DNA of 64,000 nucleotides from Pseudomonas putida W15Oct28 (GTDB lineage: Bacteria > Pseudomonadota > Gammaproteobacteria > Pseudomonadales > Pseudomonadaceae): positions 62,001 to 126,000 of the forward strand of contig NZ_JENB01000014.1 of the NCBI RefSeq assembly GCF_000708715.2. The letters are read 5' to 3'. A model generated the notes under the pieces. The model was given only the letters and a program-made list of their open reading frames with translations. It had not been told where the DNA came from and made no database searches. Shown here piece after piece: positions 19,954 to 28,459 of this stretch. Within the stretch, counting starts at the first letter, position 1, and each line of letters starts with the position of its first letter. The position numbers and the translations under genes were made by a program.

Positions 19954-20454
19954 TCAGCGCTTGTTCGCCTTGACTTCGGCTTCACGCAGCGACGGTGCCA
20001 GCTTGTCCAGCACGCCGTTGACGAACTTGTGGCCGTCGGTGGCACCGAAGACCTTGGCCAGCTCGACACCTTCGTTGATCACCACGCGGTACGGTACGTC
20101 GACGCGCTTGATGAACTCCCAGGTGGACAGGCGCAGCACGGCCAGCTCGACCGGGTCGAGCTCTTCCAGCGTCATAGTCATGCAAGGCACCAGCGCCTTG
20201 TCGATTTCGCCCTTGATTGCCGGAACCCCATGCAGGATTTCACGGAAATAGGCACCGTCGACATCGGTGAAATCGTTATCCACCCGGAACTGCGCTTCGA
20301 TCTCGTTCAGCGAATGCTGCGCCATGTGCCACTGGTACAGTGCCTGGGTCGCGAGCTTGCGGGCTTCGCGGCGCTTGGCGCTTTTCGAGGGCTTGCCGGC
20401 ATCCGCAGGTTTTGGATCGCGCGGGTTGAAACGATCGCTTTCGTCGCTAATCAC
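19954..20454 (-). CDS. nusB: Transcription antitermination factor NusB
   Basis: 166 residues with GTG start at 20454, overlapping the ribH stop by four bases. NusB binds boxA RNA with S10 (NusE) and keeps rRNA transcription from ending early. The all-helical core is recognisable: [55 protein letters not shown] and [13 protein letters not shown] charged, Pro/Lys-rich N-terminal extension of about 25 residues is slightly longer than in E. coli. Part of the ribD-ribE-ribBX-ribH-nusB-thiL run. Confidence 0.95.
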   Translation of the reverse strand: MISDESDRFNPRDPKPADAGKPSKSAKRREARKLATQALYQWHMAQHSLNEIEAQFRVDNDFTDVDGAYFREILHGVPAIKGEIDKALVPCMTMTLEELDPVELAVLRLSTWEFIKRVDVPYRVVINEGVELAKVFGATDGHKFVNGVLDKLAPSLREAEVKANKR

Positions 20455-20927
20455 TTGGCCTCCAACTGCGCCAGCAGGCTGACCATTTCCAGAGCGGACA
20501 GGGCAGCTTCAGCACCTTTGTTGCCGGCTTTGGTGCCGGAACGCTCAATGGCTTGTTCGATGGAGTCGACGGTCAGTACGCCGAAGGCCACCGGAACACC
20601 GAACTCCATGGACACCTGGGCCAGGCCCTTGGTGCATTCGCCCGCCACGTATTCGAAGTGCGGGGTACCACCACGGATCACGGCGCCCAAGGCGATGATC
20701 GCGTCGTAGGCGCCTTGCTGGGCGACCTTCTGTGCTACCAGCGGGATTTCAAAAGCGCCCGGGGCACGGATGATGGTGATGTCGCTTTCGCTGACACCGT
20801 GGCGTACCAGGGCATCAACGGCACCGCTTACCAGGCTTTCAACGACGAAGCTGTTGAAGCGGCCAACCACCAAAGCATAGCGACCTTTGGGGGCGATGAA
20901 GGTACCTTCGATGGTCTTCAGGGTCAT
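20451..20927 (-). CDS. ribH: 6,7-dimethyl-8-ribityllumazine synthase
   Basis: 158 residues. Condenses 5-amino-6-ribitylaminouracil with dihydroxybutanone phosphate to lumazine, the penultimate step to riboflavin; the enzyme usually forms a 60-subunit shell or decamer. Motifs: [49 protein letters not shown] (with the active-site His) and [20 protein letters not shown], written here in separate short blocks. A perfect hairpin lies upstream in the gap to ribBX, and nusB overlaps the stop. Confidence 0.96.
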   Translation of the reverse strand: MTLKTIEGTFIAPKGRYALVVGRFNSFVVESLVSGAVDALVRHGVSESDITIIRAPGAFEIPLVAQKVAQQGAYDAIIALGAVIRGGTPHFEYVAGECTKGLAQVSMEFGVPVAFGVLTVDSIEQAIERSGTKAGNKGAEAALSALEMVSLLAQLEAK

Positions 20928-20950
20928 TCCGATATTCTCATCTTCAATAG

Positions 20951-20974
20951 CGAGGCCGCATACAAGCGGCCTCG
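20951..20974. other. Perfect GC hairpin between ribBX and ribH
   Basis: CGAGGCCGC at 20951-20959 pairs perfectly with GCGGCCTCG at 20966-20974 around a six-base loop. There is no T-run on either side, so it is not a typical terminator. It may stabilise or partly attenuate the ribBX-ribH transcript. Confidence 0.6.
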
Positions 20975-21018
20975 ACTGGGGTCTGGACTCGAGCAGAGGG
21001 CGTCAATGCCGCCTCAAG

Positions 21019-22110
21019 TCACTCGGAGGGCACGTATTCTACAACTTCCAGATCGAATCCGGATATCGCGTTGAACTTCATCGGCGAACTCATCAGGCGC
21101 ATCTTGCGCACACCAAGGTCGCGCAGGATCTGCGAACCGGCACCCACGGTGCTGTAGGTGGTCGGAGCCTTGGTCGGCGCATCGCCCGCGCTTTCGCGGA
21201 TGTGCGCCAGCAGCACGTCGCCGTCCAGCGGGTGGCCCAGCAGCAAAACCACGCCGCTGCCGGCCTCGGCCACGGCGGCCATGGCAGCACGCAGGCTCCA
21301 GCGGCCTGGTTGCTTGACCAGCAGCAGGTCGCGCAGCGGGTCCATGTTGTGCACACGCACCAGGGTCGGCTCTTCGGCGCAGATCTTGCCCAGGGTCAGG
21401 GCCAGGTGCACGTCGCCTTCCACTGCGTCGCGGTAGGTGACCAGGTTGAACTCGCCCAGCTCGCTTTCCACCGGCTGCTCGGACACACGCTGCACGGTGC
21501 GCTCGTGGATCATGCGGTAGTGGATCAGGTCGGCAATGGTGCCGATCTTCAGGCCATGCTCGGCGGCGAACACTTCCAGCTCGGCGCGGCGCGACATGGT
21601 GCCGTCGTCGTTCATCACTTCGCAGATCACGCCACTTGGCTCGAAACCGGCCATGCGCGCCAGGTCGCAGGCAGCCTCGGTGTGGCCGGCGCGGGCCAGG
21701 GTACCGCCAGGCTGGGCCATCAGCGGGAAGATATGCCCAGGGCTGACGATGTCTTCGGCCTTGGCATCCTTGGCCGCAGCGGCCTGCACGGTGCGTGCAC
21801 GGTCGGCGGCGGAGATACCGGTGGTGACGCCTTCGGCGGCTTCGATCGACACGGTGAACTTGGTGCCGAAGCCCGAGCCATTGCGCGGTGCCATCAGCGG
21901 CAGCTTCAGCGTTTCGCAACGCTCGCGGGTCATCGGCATGCAGATCAGGCCACGGGCGTGCTTGGCCATGAAGTTGATGTGCTCGGGCAGGCAGCATTCG
22001 GCTGCCATGATGATGTCGCCTTCGTTCTCGCGGTCTTCGTCATCCATGAGGATGACCATTTTGCCCTGGCGGATGTCTTCGACCAGTTCTTCGATGCTGT
22101 TGAGCGCCAC
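21019..22110 (-). CDS. ribBA: RibBX: DHBP synthase fused to a degenerate GTP-cyclohydrolase-II-like domain
   Basis: 363 residues from GTG 22110, with AGGGGG seven bases upstream. Residues about 1-200 are an intact RibB: ILMDDEDRENEGDIIMAAE, GSGFGTKFTVSIEAAEGVTT and ARAGHTEAACDLARMAG. Residues about 205-363 follow the RibA fold in length, but the zinc Cys cluster and the EGRGIGL loop seen in the window's true RibA are absent; the equivalent stretch reads VRVHNMDPLRDLLLVKQPG and LGHPLDGDVLLAH. This matches the RibBX variant described in Proteobacteria, where only the RibB half is active. Genes often carry the name ribBA or ribAB. The cyclohydrolase step would come from ribA at 16823-17440. Confidence 0.92.
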   Translation of the reverse strand: MALNSIEELVEDIRQGKMVILMDDEDRENEGDIIMAAECCLPEHINFMAKHARGLICMPMTRERCETLKLPLMAPRNGSGFGTKFTVSIEAAEGVTTGISAADRARTVQAAAAKDAKAEDIVSPGHIFPLMAQPGGTLARAGHTEAACDLARMAGFEPSGVICEVMNDDGTMSRRAELEVFAAEHGLKIGTIADLIHYRMIHERTVQRVSEQPVESELGEFNLVTYRDAVEGDVHLALTLGKICAEEPTLVRVHNMDPLRDLLLVKQPGRWSLRAAMAAVAEAGSGVVLLLGHPLDGDVLLAHIRESAGDAPTKAPTTYSTVGAGSQILRDLGVRKMRLMSSPMKFNAISGFDLEVVEYVPSE

Positions 22111-22128
22111 GCGGCACCCCCTTCTCAA

Positions 22129-22794
22129 TCAGGATTTCAAGAAGCCGTTGGCGGCCAGGAAGCTTTCGGTAATGCCACTGCCCTTGCTCGGTTCGGCAGC
22201 CTTGTCACCCAGCAGCAAGCGCTCCAGGTAACGGGCCAGCAGGTCGACCTCAAGGTTTACCCGACGCCCTGCGCGGTAGTCGGCCATGATGGTTTCGGAC
22301 AGGGTGTGCGGGACAATGGTCAGCTCGAACTCGGCGCCATTGACCTCATTGACCGTCAGGCTGGTGCCGTCGACGGTGATCGAACCCTTGTGGGCGATGT
22401 ACTTGGCCAGCTCCTTGGGTGCACGCACACGGAACTGGATGGCGCGGGCGTTATCGCTGCGCGAGATGATTTCGCCGACGCCGTCGACATGGCCGCTGAC
22501 CAGGTGCCCACCCAGGCGGGTGGTGGGGGTCAGGGCTTTCTCCAGGTTGACCTTGCTGCCGCTCTTGAAGTCGATGAACGCGGTGCGTTTGAGGGTTTCG
22601 ACGCTGACGTCGGCCCAGAAGCCATCGCCCGGCAGTTCGACGGCGGTCAGGCATACACCGTTGACGGCAATGCTGTCGCCGAGCTTGACGTCACCCAGGT
22701 CGAGCTTGCCGGTTTCGACGTAGACGCGCACATCCCCACCCTTGGGGGTGAGGCTGCGGATGGTGCCGATGGATTCGATGATGCCGGTGAACAT
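22129..22794 (-). CDS. ribE: Riboflavin synthase alpha chain
   Basis: 221 residues from ATG 22794. Dismutates two lumazines into riboflavin and the ribityl pyrimidine. The protein is a tandem repeat of two lumazine-binding barrels: MFTGIIESIGTIRSL with LGDSIAVNGVCLTAVEL in the first, and LGGHLVSGHVDGVGEI with KGSITVDGTSLTVNEVNG in the second, ending in a trimerisation helix. Upstream in-frame codons were rejected because the MFTGI(I/V) start is universal in the family. Lies between ribD and ribBX in the leftward operon. Also called ribC in some schemes. Confidence 0.96.
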   Translation of the reverse strand: MFTGIIESIGTIRSLTPKGGDVRVYVETGKLDLGDVKLGDSIAVNGVCLTAVELPGDGFWADVSVETLKRTAFIDFKSGSKVNLEKALTPTTRLGGHLVSGHVDGVGEIISRSDNARAIQFRVRAPKELAKYIAHKGSITVDGTSLTVNEVNGAEFELTIVPHTLSETIMADYRAGRRVNLEVDLLARYLERLLLGDKAAEPSKGSGITESFLAANGFLKS

Positions 22795-22836
22795 GGGGTC
22801 TTCCTCAAAAACGGTTTGCACGGGGCAAGCCCGGCA

Positions 22837-23967
22837 TTATACGCCGGGCGCCGGCAGGGGGATGGCCGTGACCCGCCAGTCATCGCCCACTGCGCGCATT
22901 TCGGTAATTTTCAAGCGCGGCGCTTCGCTCATCTTGTCCAGTGGCCAGTCCAGCAACGGGCGGGCCTGGGAGCCGAGGAAGGTGCCGGCGACGAACAGCT
23001 GATACTCGTCGACCAGGCCTTGGCGGGCAAAGGCACCCACCAGGCCGGCACCGGCCTCCAGCAGGATCTCGTTGACGCCTCGGGCCGCCAGGGCCTGCAG
23101 CAGCGCCGGCAGGTCGACCTGGCCATTGTCACCTGGCAGGCTCAACAATTCGTGGCCGGCAGCGGCATAGCGCGGGTCATCTGCGACAGCGGTCACCACA
23201 AGTGCCGGGCCGGCCTGGAAGAACGGCGCATCCAGTGGCAGGCGCAGGCGGCCATCGACCAAGACCCGCAGCGGTGTGCGGCTGAGTACCAAGGCGGTGG
23301 TTTCGGCATCCAGGCCCAGCTCGGCGCTCCGCACGGTCATCCGTGCGTTGTCGGCCAGCACGCTGGCAGCGCTGGTCAGCACCACGCTGGAGCGGGCGCG
23401 CAGGCGCTGTACCGCCGAACGGGCAGCCGGGCCGGTAATCCACTGGCTTTCGCCACTGGCCATGGCGGTGCGGCCGTCCAGGCTCATGGCCAACTTGGCG
23501 CGCACGAACGGCAGGCCAGTTTCCATCCGCTTGAGAAAACCCGGGTTGAGGGCGCGGGCCTCGGCTTCGAGCACGCCACTGGCCACCTCGATACCGGCCT
23601 CGGCGAGGCGCCGCAGGCCTTGCCCCGCCACTTGCGGGTTAGGGTCCTGCATGGCGACCACCACCCGCGCCACGCCGGCCTTGACCAGCGCCTCGGCACA
23701 CGGCGGCGTGCGGCCATGGTGGCTGCACGGTTCAAGGGTAACGTAGGCACAGGCGCCGCGGGCACGCTCACCGGCCTGGCGCAGGGCATGCACCTCGGCA
23801 TGCGGCTCGCCGGCGCGCACGTGCCAGCCTTCGCCGACCACTTCGCCATCGCGTACGATCACGCAGCCTACGCGCGGGTTCGGGTGGGTGGTGTACAGGC
23901 CTTTGCGCGCCAGCTCCAGCGCGCGGGCCATGTAGTGGGCGTCAAGGATGGCGGCTTGGCTGGGCAT
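22837..23967 (-). CDS. ribD: Bifunctional pyrimidine deaminase/reductase RibD
   Basis: 376 residues from ATG 23967; a GTG two codons upstream (23973) is an alternative that would overlap the nrdR stop. The N-terminal deaminase half has the zinc motif PHAEVHALRQAGE and TLEPCSHHGRTPPCAEALV. The C-terminal reductase half begins PFVRAKLAMSLDGRTAM, with SGESQWITGPAARSAVQRLR and ILLEAGAGLVGAF. It carries out the second and third steps of riboflavin synthesis using NADPH. Immediately downstream of nrdR, the usual gamma-proteobacterial order. Confidence 0.95.
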   Translation of the reverse strand: MPSQAAILDAHYMARALELARKGLYTTHPNPRVGCVIVRDGEVVGEGWHVRAGEPHAEVHALRQAGERARGACAYVTLEPCSHHGRTPPCAEALVKAGVARVVVAMQDPNPQVAGQGLRRLAEAGIEVASGVLEAEARALNPGFLKRMETGLPFVRAKLAMSLDGRTAMASGESQWITGPAARSAVQRLRARSSVVLTSAASVLADNARMTVRSAELGLDAETTALVLSRTPLRVLVDGRLRLPLDAPFFQAGPALVVTAVADDPRYAAAGHELLSLPGDNGQVDLPALLQALAARGVNEILLEAGAGLVGAFARQGLVDEYQLFVAGTFLGSQARPLLDWPLDKMSEAPRLKITEMRAVGDDWRVTAIPLPAPGV

Positions 23968-23969
23968 GT

Positions 23970-24434
23970 TCACTCTTTAGCCGGCTCACGGGCCAGGCGG
24001 TCGATTTCTTCGCGGAACTCGTCCAGGTCCTGGAAGCGCCGGTACACCGAGGCAAAGCGGATATAGGCCACCTCGTCGAGCTTGCGCAGCTCGGCCATGA
24101 CCATTTCACCCACCACCAGCGATTTGACTTCACGCTCGCCAGTGGCACGCAGGCGGCTCTTGATGTGCGCCAGCGCCGCTTCCAGGCGCTCGACGCTGAC
24201 CGGGCGCTTTTCCAGGGCCCGTTGCATGCCGGCGCGCAGCTTGTCTTCGTCGAAAGGCTGGCGCGTGCCGTCCTGCTTGATCAGCCGGGGCAGCACCAGT
24301 TCGGCGGTTTCGAAGGTGGTGAAGCGCTCGCCACAGGCCACGCATTCGCGGCGGCGGCGCACCTGCTCGCCCTCGGCAACGAGGCGAGAGTCGATGACCT
24401 TGGTGTCGTTGGCACCGCAAAAGGGACAGTGCAT
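23970..24434 (-). CDS. nrdR: Transcriptional repressor NrdR
   Basis: 154 residues from ATG 24434, the universal MHCPFCGA start. A four-Cys zinc ribbon (CPFC near residues 3-6, CVACGERF near 31-34) binds DNA at NrdR boxes of ribonucleotide-reductase promoters, and an ATP-cone domain ([19 protein letters not shown] onwards) senses ATP/dATP. Its target nrd genes are not in this window. First gene of the leftward ribD operon, two bases before the chosen ribD start. A lipoprotein gene runs divergently 106 bases away. Confidence 0.96.
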   Translation of the reverse strand: MHCPFCGANDTKVIDSRLVAEGEQVRRRRECVACGERFTTFETAELVLPRLIKQDGTRQPFDEDKLRAGMQRALEKRPVSVERLEAALAHIKSRLRATGEREVKSLVVGEMVMAELRKLDEVAYIRFASVYRRFQDLDEFREEIDRLAREPAKE

Positions 24435-24540
24435 GGTGGCAGGCAACAAAAAAAGGGAGGGCCATGGTAGCGCATTGCACTGGCAAGACAAGCCAAAGGG
24501 GTTAACATCCATGGGAAATCTGCCCGTTAAGGACTCCCCC

Positions 24541-24993
24541 ATGCACTACCGAGCGCTCGTCGTGCTGTGCTGCGCCGCCCTGCTCGCCGCTTGCGGCAGC
24601 GACAGGCCGAAGACCGATACGCCCCCGGCGCCCACGCCAACCCGCTCGGCCAAACCGGCCGAAGTCCTGGGCCCGTTGCCGGCCTACCAGCGCGAGCTGA
24701 GCGGCACCTTGCTGGAAATCCCGGCCGGTGCCGACGTGGAACTGGCCTTGCTGGTCATCGACGAACGCGACCGCCCGCAACGCCTGCTGGCCAGCAGCAA
24801 CCTGACCGGCACCGGGCAAGCCCTGCCCTACCACCTTCGCTTCAACCCCGAGGCCTTCCCGGCCGGCGCGCGGGTCGAGCTGCGTGGCCGCGCCAGCAGT
24901 TCCGGCCAGCTGATCATGCACCTGCCGCCGGTACGTATCAGCCAGGCCCAGACCCAGGCCACCGGCCCGCTGCGTTTCGAGAAGGCGCCGTAA
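24541..24993 (+). CDS. YbaY-like lipoprotein
   Basis: 150 residues. The N-terminus is a lipoprotein signal with lipobox LLAACGSD, so the mature protein begins at Cys18 and is membrane-anchored. The mature region, after a Pro/Thr-rich linker, resembles the YbaY/YscW beta-sandwich family: a leading [20 protein letters not shown] strand pair, [19 protein letters not shown] and [13 protein letters not shown]. The family's function is not established. Followed directly by a methyltransferase gene (GTG right after its stop), so the two are probably co-transcribed. Confidence 0.8.
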   Translation: MHYRALVVLCCAALLAACGSDRPKTDTPPAPTPTRSAKPAEVLGPLPAYQRELSGTLLEIPAGADVELALLVIDERDRPQRLLASSNLTGTGQALPYHLRFNPEAFPAGARVELRGRASSSGQLIMHLPPVRISQAQTQATGPLRFEKAP

Positions 24994-25653
24994 GTGGCGC
25001 CACTGGCCCTGCAACAGGCCCTCAGCGGCCTGATCGGCGAAGCGCGCCTGATCGTCAGCGAGCTGCCCGGCTGTGACCTGAAGCTATGGCTGATCGACGA
25101 CCAGAACATGGACCGCGCCTTCAGCAGCGACGAAACCCGGCGCATTCTTGAAGAGCCGCCCTACTGGAGCTTTTGCTGGGCCAGTGGCCTGGCCATGGCC
25201 CGCTACCTGGCCGAGCGCCCGGAATGGGTGGCCGGCAAGCGCGTGCTGGACTTTGGCGCCGGCTCCGGTATCGCCGGCATTGCCGCCGCGCGCGCCGGGG
25301 CACTGGAAGTGGTGGCCTGCGACCTCGACCCGCTGGCCCTCGATGCCTGCCGCGCCAATGCCGCGCTGAACGGGGTCGAACTCAGTTACAGCAGCGACTT
25401 CTTTGCCGAGGATGACCGCTTCGACCTGATCCTGGTTGCCGATGTGCTGTACGACCGCGCCAACCTGCCGCTGCTGGATGCCTTCCTCGGTCGCGGCCGT
25501 CAGGCGCTGGTGGCCGACTCGCGGGTACGCGACTTCAGCCACCCGCTGTACCAGCAGTTGGGCGTGCTCGAAGCACTGACCCTGCCGGACCTGGCCGAGC
25601 CACACGAATTCCGCAGGGTCAGCCTGTACCACGCCAGCCGCGACGCCTTATAG
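24994..25653 (+). CDS. Class I SAM-dependent methyltransferase, ETFB-lysine/PrmA-like
   Basis: 219 residues with a GTG start abutting the stop of the lipoprotein gene. The SAM-binding motif is VLDFGAGSGIAGIAAARAG near residue 86, followed by VACDLDPLALDACRANAALN, a second acidic loop DLILVADVLYDRANLP, and the wide, hydrophobic PPYWSFCWASGLAMARYL preceding motif I, typical of METTL20/Nnt1-type protein methyltransferases. Substrate could be electron-transfer flavoprotein or another protein; the sequence does not decide. Same strand as the downstream thioredoxin-like gene. Confidence 0.8.
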   Translation: MAPLALQQALSGLIGEARLIVSELPGCDLKLWLIDDQNMDRAFSSDETRRILEEPPYWSFCWASGLAMARYLAERPEWVAGKRVLDFGAGSGIAGIAAARAGALEVVACDLDPLALDACRANAALNGVELSYSSDFFAEDDRFDLILVADVLYDRANLPLLDAFLGRGRQALVADSRVRDFSHPLYQQLGVLEALTLPDLAEPHEFRRVSLYHASRDAL

Positions 25654-25684
25654 TGGTGCTATTCACGAGTTTGCGAGAGTCGCG

Positions 25685-26557
25685 ATGACCCAAGACACGC
25701 CTTACATTTTCGACGCTACCGATGCCACCTTCCAACAACTGGTGATCGAGAACTCTTTCCACAAGCCGGTGCTGGTGGACTTTTGGGCCGAGTGGTGTGC
25801 GCCGTGCAAGGCACTGATGCCGTTGCTGGCCAAGATCACCGAGGGTTACCAGGGCGAGCTGCTGCTGGCCAAGATCAACTGCGACGTGGAACAACAGGTG
25901 GTTGCCCAGTTCGGCATCCGCAGCCTGCCGACCGTGGTGCTGTTCAAGGACGGCCAACCGGTGGACGGTTTTGCCGGGGCTCAGCCGGAATCGGCGATTC
26001 GCGCCATGCTCGAACCGCACGTGCAGATGCCTGCTGCGCCTACCGCTTCGCCACTGGAGCAGGCCAAGGCACTGTTTGCCGAAAGCCGCTTTGCCGAAGC
26101 CGAAGCGCTGTTGCAGGCGCTGTTGGGTGAGGACAACAGCAATGCCGAAGCGCTGATCCTGTACGCCCGCTGCCTGGCCGAACGCGGTGAACTGGGCGAG
26201 GCCCAGGTGGTGCTGGATGCGGTCAAGACCGATGAGCACAAGGCTGCCCTGGCCGGCGCCAAGGCCCAGCTGACCTTCCTGCGCCAGGCCGCCAGCCTGC
26301 CGGAAGTGGCCGACCTGAAAACCCGCCTGGCGCAGAACCCGCAAGACGACGAAGCGGCTTACCAGCTGAGCATCCAGCAACTGGCCCGCCAGCAGTACGA
26401 GGCGGCGCTGGATGGGCTGCTGAAACTGTTCCAGCGTAACCGTGGCTACGAGAACGGGCTGCCGCAGAAGGCAATGCTGCAGGTGTTCGAGTTGCTGGGG
26501 GGGGATCACCCGCTGGTTGGCGTTTATCGTCGCAAGCTGTCGGCGGCCATGTTCTGA
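25685..26557 (+). CDS. CnoX/YbbN-type thioredoxin-TPR co-chaperone
   Basis: 290 residues. N-terminal thioredoxin domain (about 1-110) with WAEWCAPCKALMPLL, cysteines C38 and C41, and cis-Pro in RSLPTVVLFKDG. A C-terminal TPR-like region (about 120-290) carries helical pairs ALFAESRFAEAEALLQALL and LARQQYEAALDGLLKLF. This matches the CnoX/YbbN family, which protects substrates and passes them to GroEL or DnaK under oxidative stress. E. coli CnoX lacks the CxxC redox pair, whereas this protein keeps it, so redox activity is possible. REP pair downstream. Confidence 0.9.
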   Translation: MTQDTPYIFDATDATFQQLVIENSFHKPVLVDFWAEWCAPCKALMPLLAKITEGYQGELLLAKINCDVEQQVVAQFGIRSLPTVVLFKDGQPVDGFAGAQPESAIRAMLEPHVQMPAAPTASPLEQAKALFAESRFAEAEALLQALLGEDNSNAEALILYARCLAERGELGEAQVVLDAVKTDEHKAALAGAKAQLTFLRQAASLPEVADLKTRLAQNPQDDEAAYQLSIQQLARQQYEAALDGLLKLFQRNRGYENGLPQKAMLQVFELLGGDHPLVGVYRRKLSAAMF

Positions 26558-26588
26558 CCTGAAGTTATTTGCGAGGGCTTCGCCCTCG

Positions 26589-26673
26589 TTCGCGGGCACG
26601 CCCGCTCCCACAGGACATCCACTGCATTCAAGCCTGGTGGCCTACCTGTGGGAGCGGGCGTGCCCGCGAAGAG
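26589..26673. repeat. REP pair after cnoX-like gene
   Basis: TTCGCGGGCACGCCCGCTCC from 26589 and CTGTGGGAGCGGGCGTGCCC from 26646 are inverted. An extra small palindrome, GCGAGGGCTTCGCCCTCG, lies at 26571-26588 just before. Confidence 0.85.
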
Positions 26674-26694
26674 GCCAGAACAGGCAATACCAAT

Positions 26695-27039
26695 TTAACC
26701 AACCCAGTGATAGACCGGCGCATCCGCGCCACTTTCCACCTTCACCTCACTGCTGTGCCGCAAGCGCACCAGCAGTCTTTTGCCCGCCGCAGTGCTCCCC
26801 GCCAGCCCTTCCAGCCGGTCCAGCAACTCCGGCCCGCTCATCTGCCCGGCAAGGCGCAGCACATCACGCGCTGCTGTCCACTGCCCGTCATCCTGGCGCG
26901 GCGCCGCAACAGTAGCCGTCGCAGCATCCTGCGCCACTGCCGGCACCTCGATTTGCCTACCCAGTTGCGCCCACTCTTCAGGCGCCAGCTCAATGGTCAG
27001 GTCCACCGGCCAGTCACCAATCTGTCCACGAATTCTCAT
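26695..27039 (-). CDS. Conserved hypothetical protein
   Basis: 114 residues, MRIRGQIGDWPVDLTIEL at the start, no signal peptide or membrane segment. An Ala/Gln-rich linker (about 32-50) separates a short N-terminal beta region from a helical C-terminal region (LLDRLEGLAGSTAAGKRLLV). I do not recognise a family. It is divergent from the ZrgA gene, with only about 130 bases between, so it may share control with the zinc operon. A REP pair lies beyond its 3' end. Confidence 0.65.
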   Translation of the reverse strand: MRIRGQIGDWPVDLTIELAPEEWAQLGRQIEVPAVAQDAATATVAAPRQDDGQWTAARDVLRLAGQMSGPELLDRLEGLAGSTAAGKRLLVRLRHSSEVKVESGADAPVYHWVG

Positions 27040-27119
27040 GATGCATTCCTTGAGCCCAGGTCAATGCAGCCATGCTACCGCAACATGAAACCTTCGCCAC
27101 GCGGGCTGGCGGCAAGCAG

Positions 27120-27142
27120 AAAAGTTGTTATAACATTACTCA
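27120..27142. promoter_or_regulatory. Candidate Zur box ahead of the zinc operon
   Basis: TGTTATAACA at 27127-27136 is a perfect palindrome 34 bases before the zrgA start. The right side TATAACATT fits the right half of the Zur consensus well, while the left half fits poorly. The zinc-uptake content of the downstream operon supports Zur control. Confidence 0.4.
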
Positions 27143-27169
27143 ATCTTCCAGCCCGCCCCGGAGTCGTCC

Positions 27170-27748
27170 ATGCGTCGCCTGCTGCTCGCCCTGCCCTTCG
27201 CCTTGCTGCCACTGGCCGTGGCCCATGCCCACGATGACGACCATGATCATGACCACGCCCACGGCACGCTCGGCGCACACGAGCATGGCGTGGCCAAGCT
27301 CAACGTCGTGCTTGATGGCAACACCCTGGAGCTGGAACTGGACAGCCCGGCAATGAACCTGGTGGGCTTCGAGCATGCCGCCAGCAACGATGCCGACAAG
27401 GCCAAGGTCGCTGCCGTGCGCCAGCAACTGGAACAACCCCTCAAGCTGTTCGGCCTTTCTGCAGCAGCAAACTGCAAGGAAGAACAGCAGGAGCTGGAAA
27501 GCCCACTGTTTGGTGACGCCGCCAAAGCCGACGACGAGGGTGACGAGCACGCGCATGGCCACCAGCACAGCGACATCGGCGCCCATTACCAACTGACCTG
27601 CGCCAACCCCGACAAACTGGCACAGGTGGACTTGGCTCCGCTGTTCAAGGCCTTCCCGGCCACCCAGAAAATCAACGTGCAACTGATCGGCCCCAACGGC
27701 CAGAAAGGCGTGGAAACCACGCCGGCCAAGGCAGCGGTCGCCTTCTGA
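27170..27748 (+). CDS. ZrgA-like periplasmic zinc-uptake protein (DUF2796)
   Basis: 192 residues with a signal peptide (about 1-20, AVAHA) directly followed by a His/Asp-rich metal-binding stretch HDDDHDHDHAHGTLGAHEHG and a second cluster HAHGHQHSD near 124-132. The intervening beta regions KLNVVLDGNTLELELDSPA and a C-terminal GPNGQKGVETT match the ZrgA/DUF2796 family, which helps zinc uptake in the periplasm under zinc limitation. First gene of an operon with an ABC ATPase and a permease, equivalent to the Zur-controlled PA4063-PA4066 set of P. aeruginosa. Confidence 0.85.
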   Translation: MRRLLLALPFALLPLAVAHAHDDDHDHDHAHGTLGAHEHGVAKLNVVLDGNTLELELDSPAMNLVGFEHAASNDADKAKVAAVRQQLEQPLKLFGLSAAANCKEEQQELESPLFGDAAKADDEGDEHAHGHQHSDIGAHYQLTCANPDKLAQVDLAPLFKAFPATQKINVQLIGPNGQKGVETTPAKAAVAF

Positions 27749-28459
27749 ATGAGCCAGCCGTTGATCGAACTGCATGACCTGGTGTTCGCCTGGCCAGGTC
27801 AGCCGCCGCTGCTGGATATCCCGGCATTTCGCCTGGGCGCTGGTGAGGCTCTGTTCCTGAAGGGCCCCAGTGGCAGCGGCAAGACCACCTTGCTCGGCTT
27901 GTTGGGCGGGGTGAACGTACCGGCCCAGGGCCGCATCCAGTTGCTAGGGCAGAATCTCGGCAAGCTGGGCCAGGGCGCCCGCGACCGATTTCGGGTCGAT
28001 CACACGGGTTACATCTTCCAGCAGTTCAACCTGCTGCCATTCCTCTCGGTACGTGAAAACGTCGAGCTGCCCTGCCGCTTCTCGCAAAGCCGCAAGGCCC
28101 GCGCCGAGCAGCGCCATGGCAGCGTTGACCAGGCGGCCAGCACACTGCTGGCCCACCTGGGCCTGGACGACCCCGCCCTGCTCGCCCGCCGCGCCGACAG
28201 CCTGTCGATCGGCCAGCAGCAGCGGGTCGCCGCCGCACGCGCCCTGATCGGCCAGCCAGAACTGGTGATTGCCGACGAACCGACCTCGGCGCTGGATGCT
28301 GACACACGCGAAGCGTTCATCCGCCTGCTGTTCGATGAATGCCGCGCAGCCGGTGCCAGTCTGCTGTTCGTCAGCCACGACCAGAGCCTGGCGCCACTGT
28401 TCGACCGTCACCTTTCCCTGGCCGACCTCAACCGCGCCGCCAAGCCCCGGGAGGCCTGA
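27749..28459 (+). CDS. ABC transporter ATP-binding protein, MacB/LolD type
   Basis: 236 residues. Walker A LKGPSGSGKTTLLGLL near residue 40, Q-loop in YIFQQFNLLPFLSV, signature LSIGQQQRVAAARALI, Walker B LVIADEPTSALD, and switch His in FVSHDQSL. It energises the adjacent FtsX-type permease. Start follows the zrgA stop by zero bases, and the stop overlaps the permease start by one base. In P. aeruginosa the equivalent genes respond to Zur, so a role in zinc homeostasis is likely, but MacB-type systems are often mechanotransmitters rather than importers. Confidence 0.93.
   Translation: MSQPLIELHDLVFAWPGQPPLLDIPAFRLGAGEALFLKGPSGSGKTTLLGLLGGVNVPAQGRIQLLGQNLGKLGQGARDRFRVDHTGYIFQQFNLLPFLSVRENVELPCRFSQSRKARAEQRHGSVDQAASTLLAHLGLDDPALLARRADSLSIGQQQRVAAARALIGQPELVIADEPTSALDADTREAFIRLLFDECRAAGASLLFVSHDQSLAPLFDRHLSLADLNRAAKPREA

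Noticed and set aside
20887..24066. Plus-strand open frame of about 1060 codons over the rib cluster
   Set aside because: Antisense shadow of ribH, ribBX, ribE and ribD.
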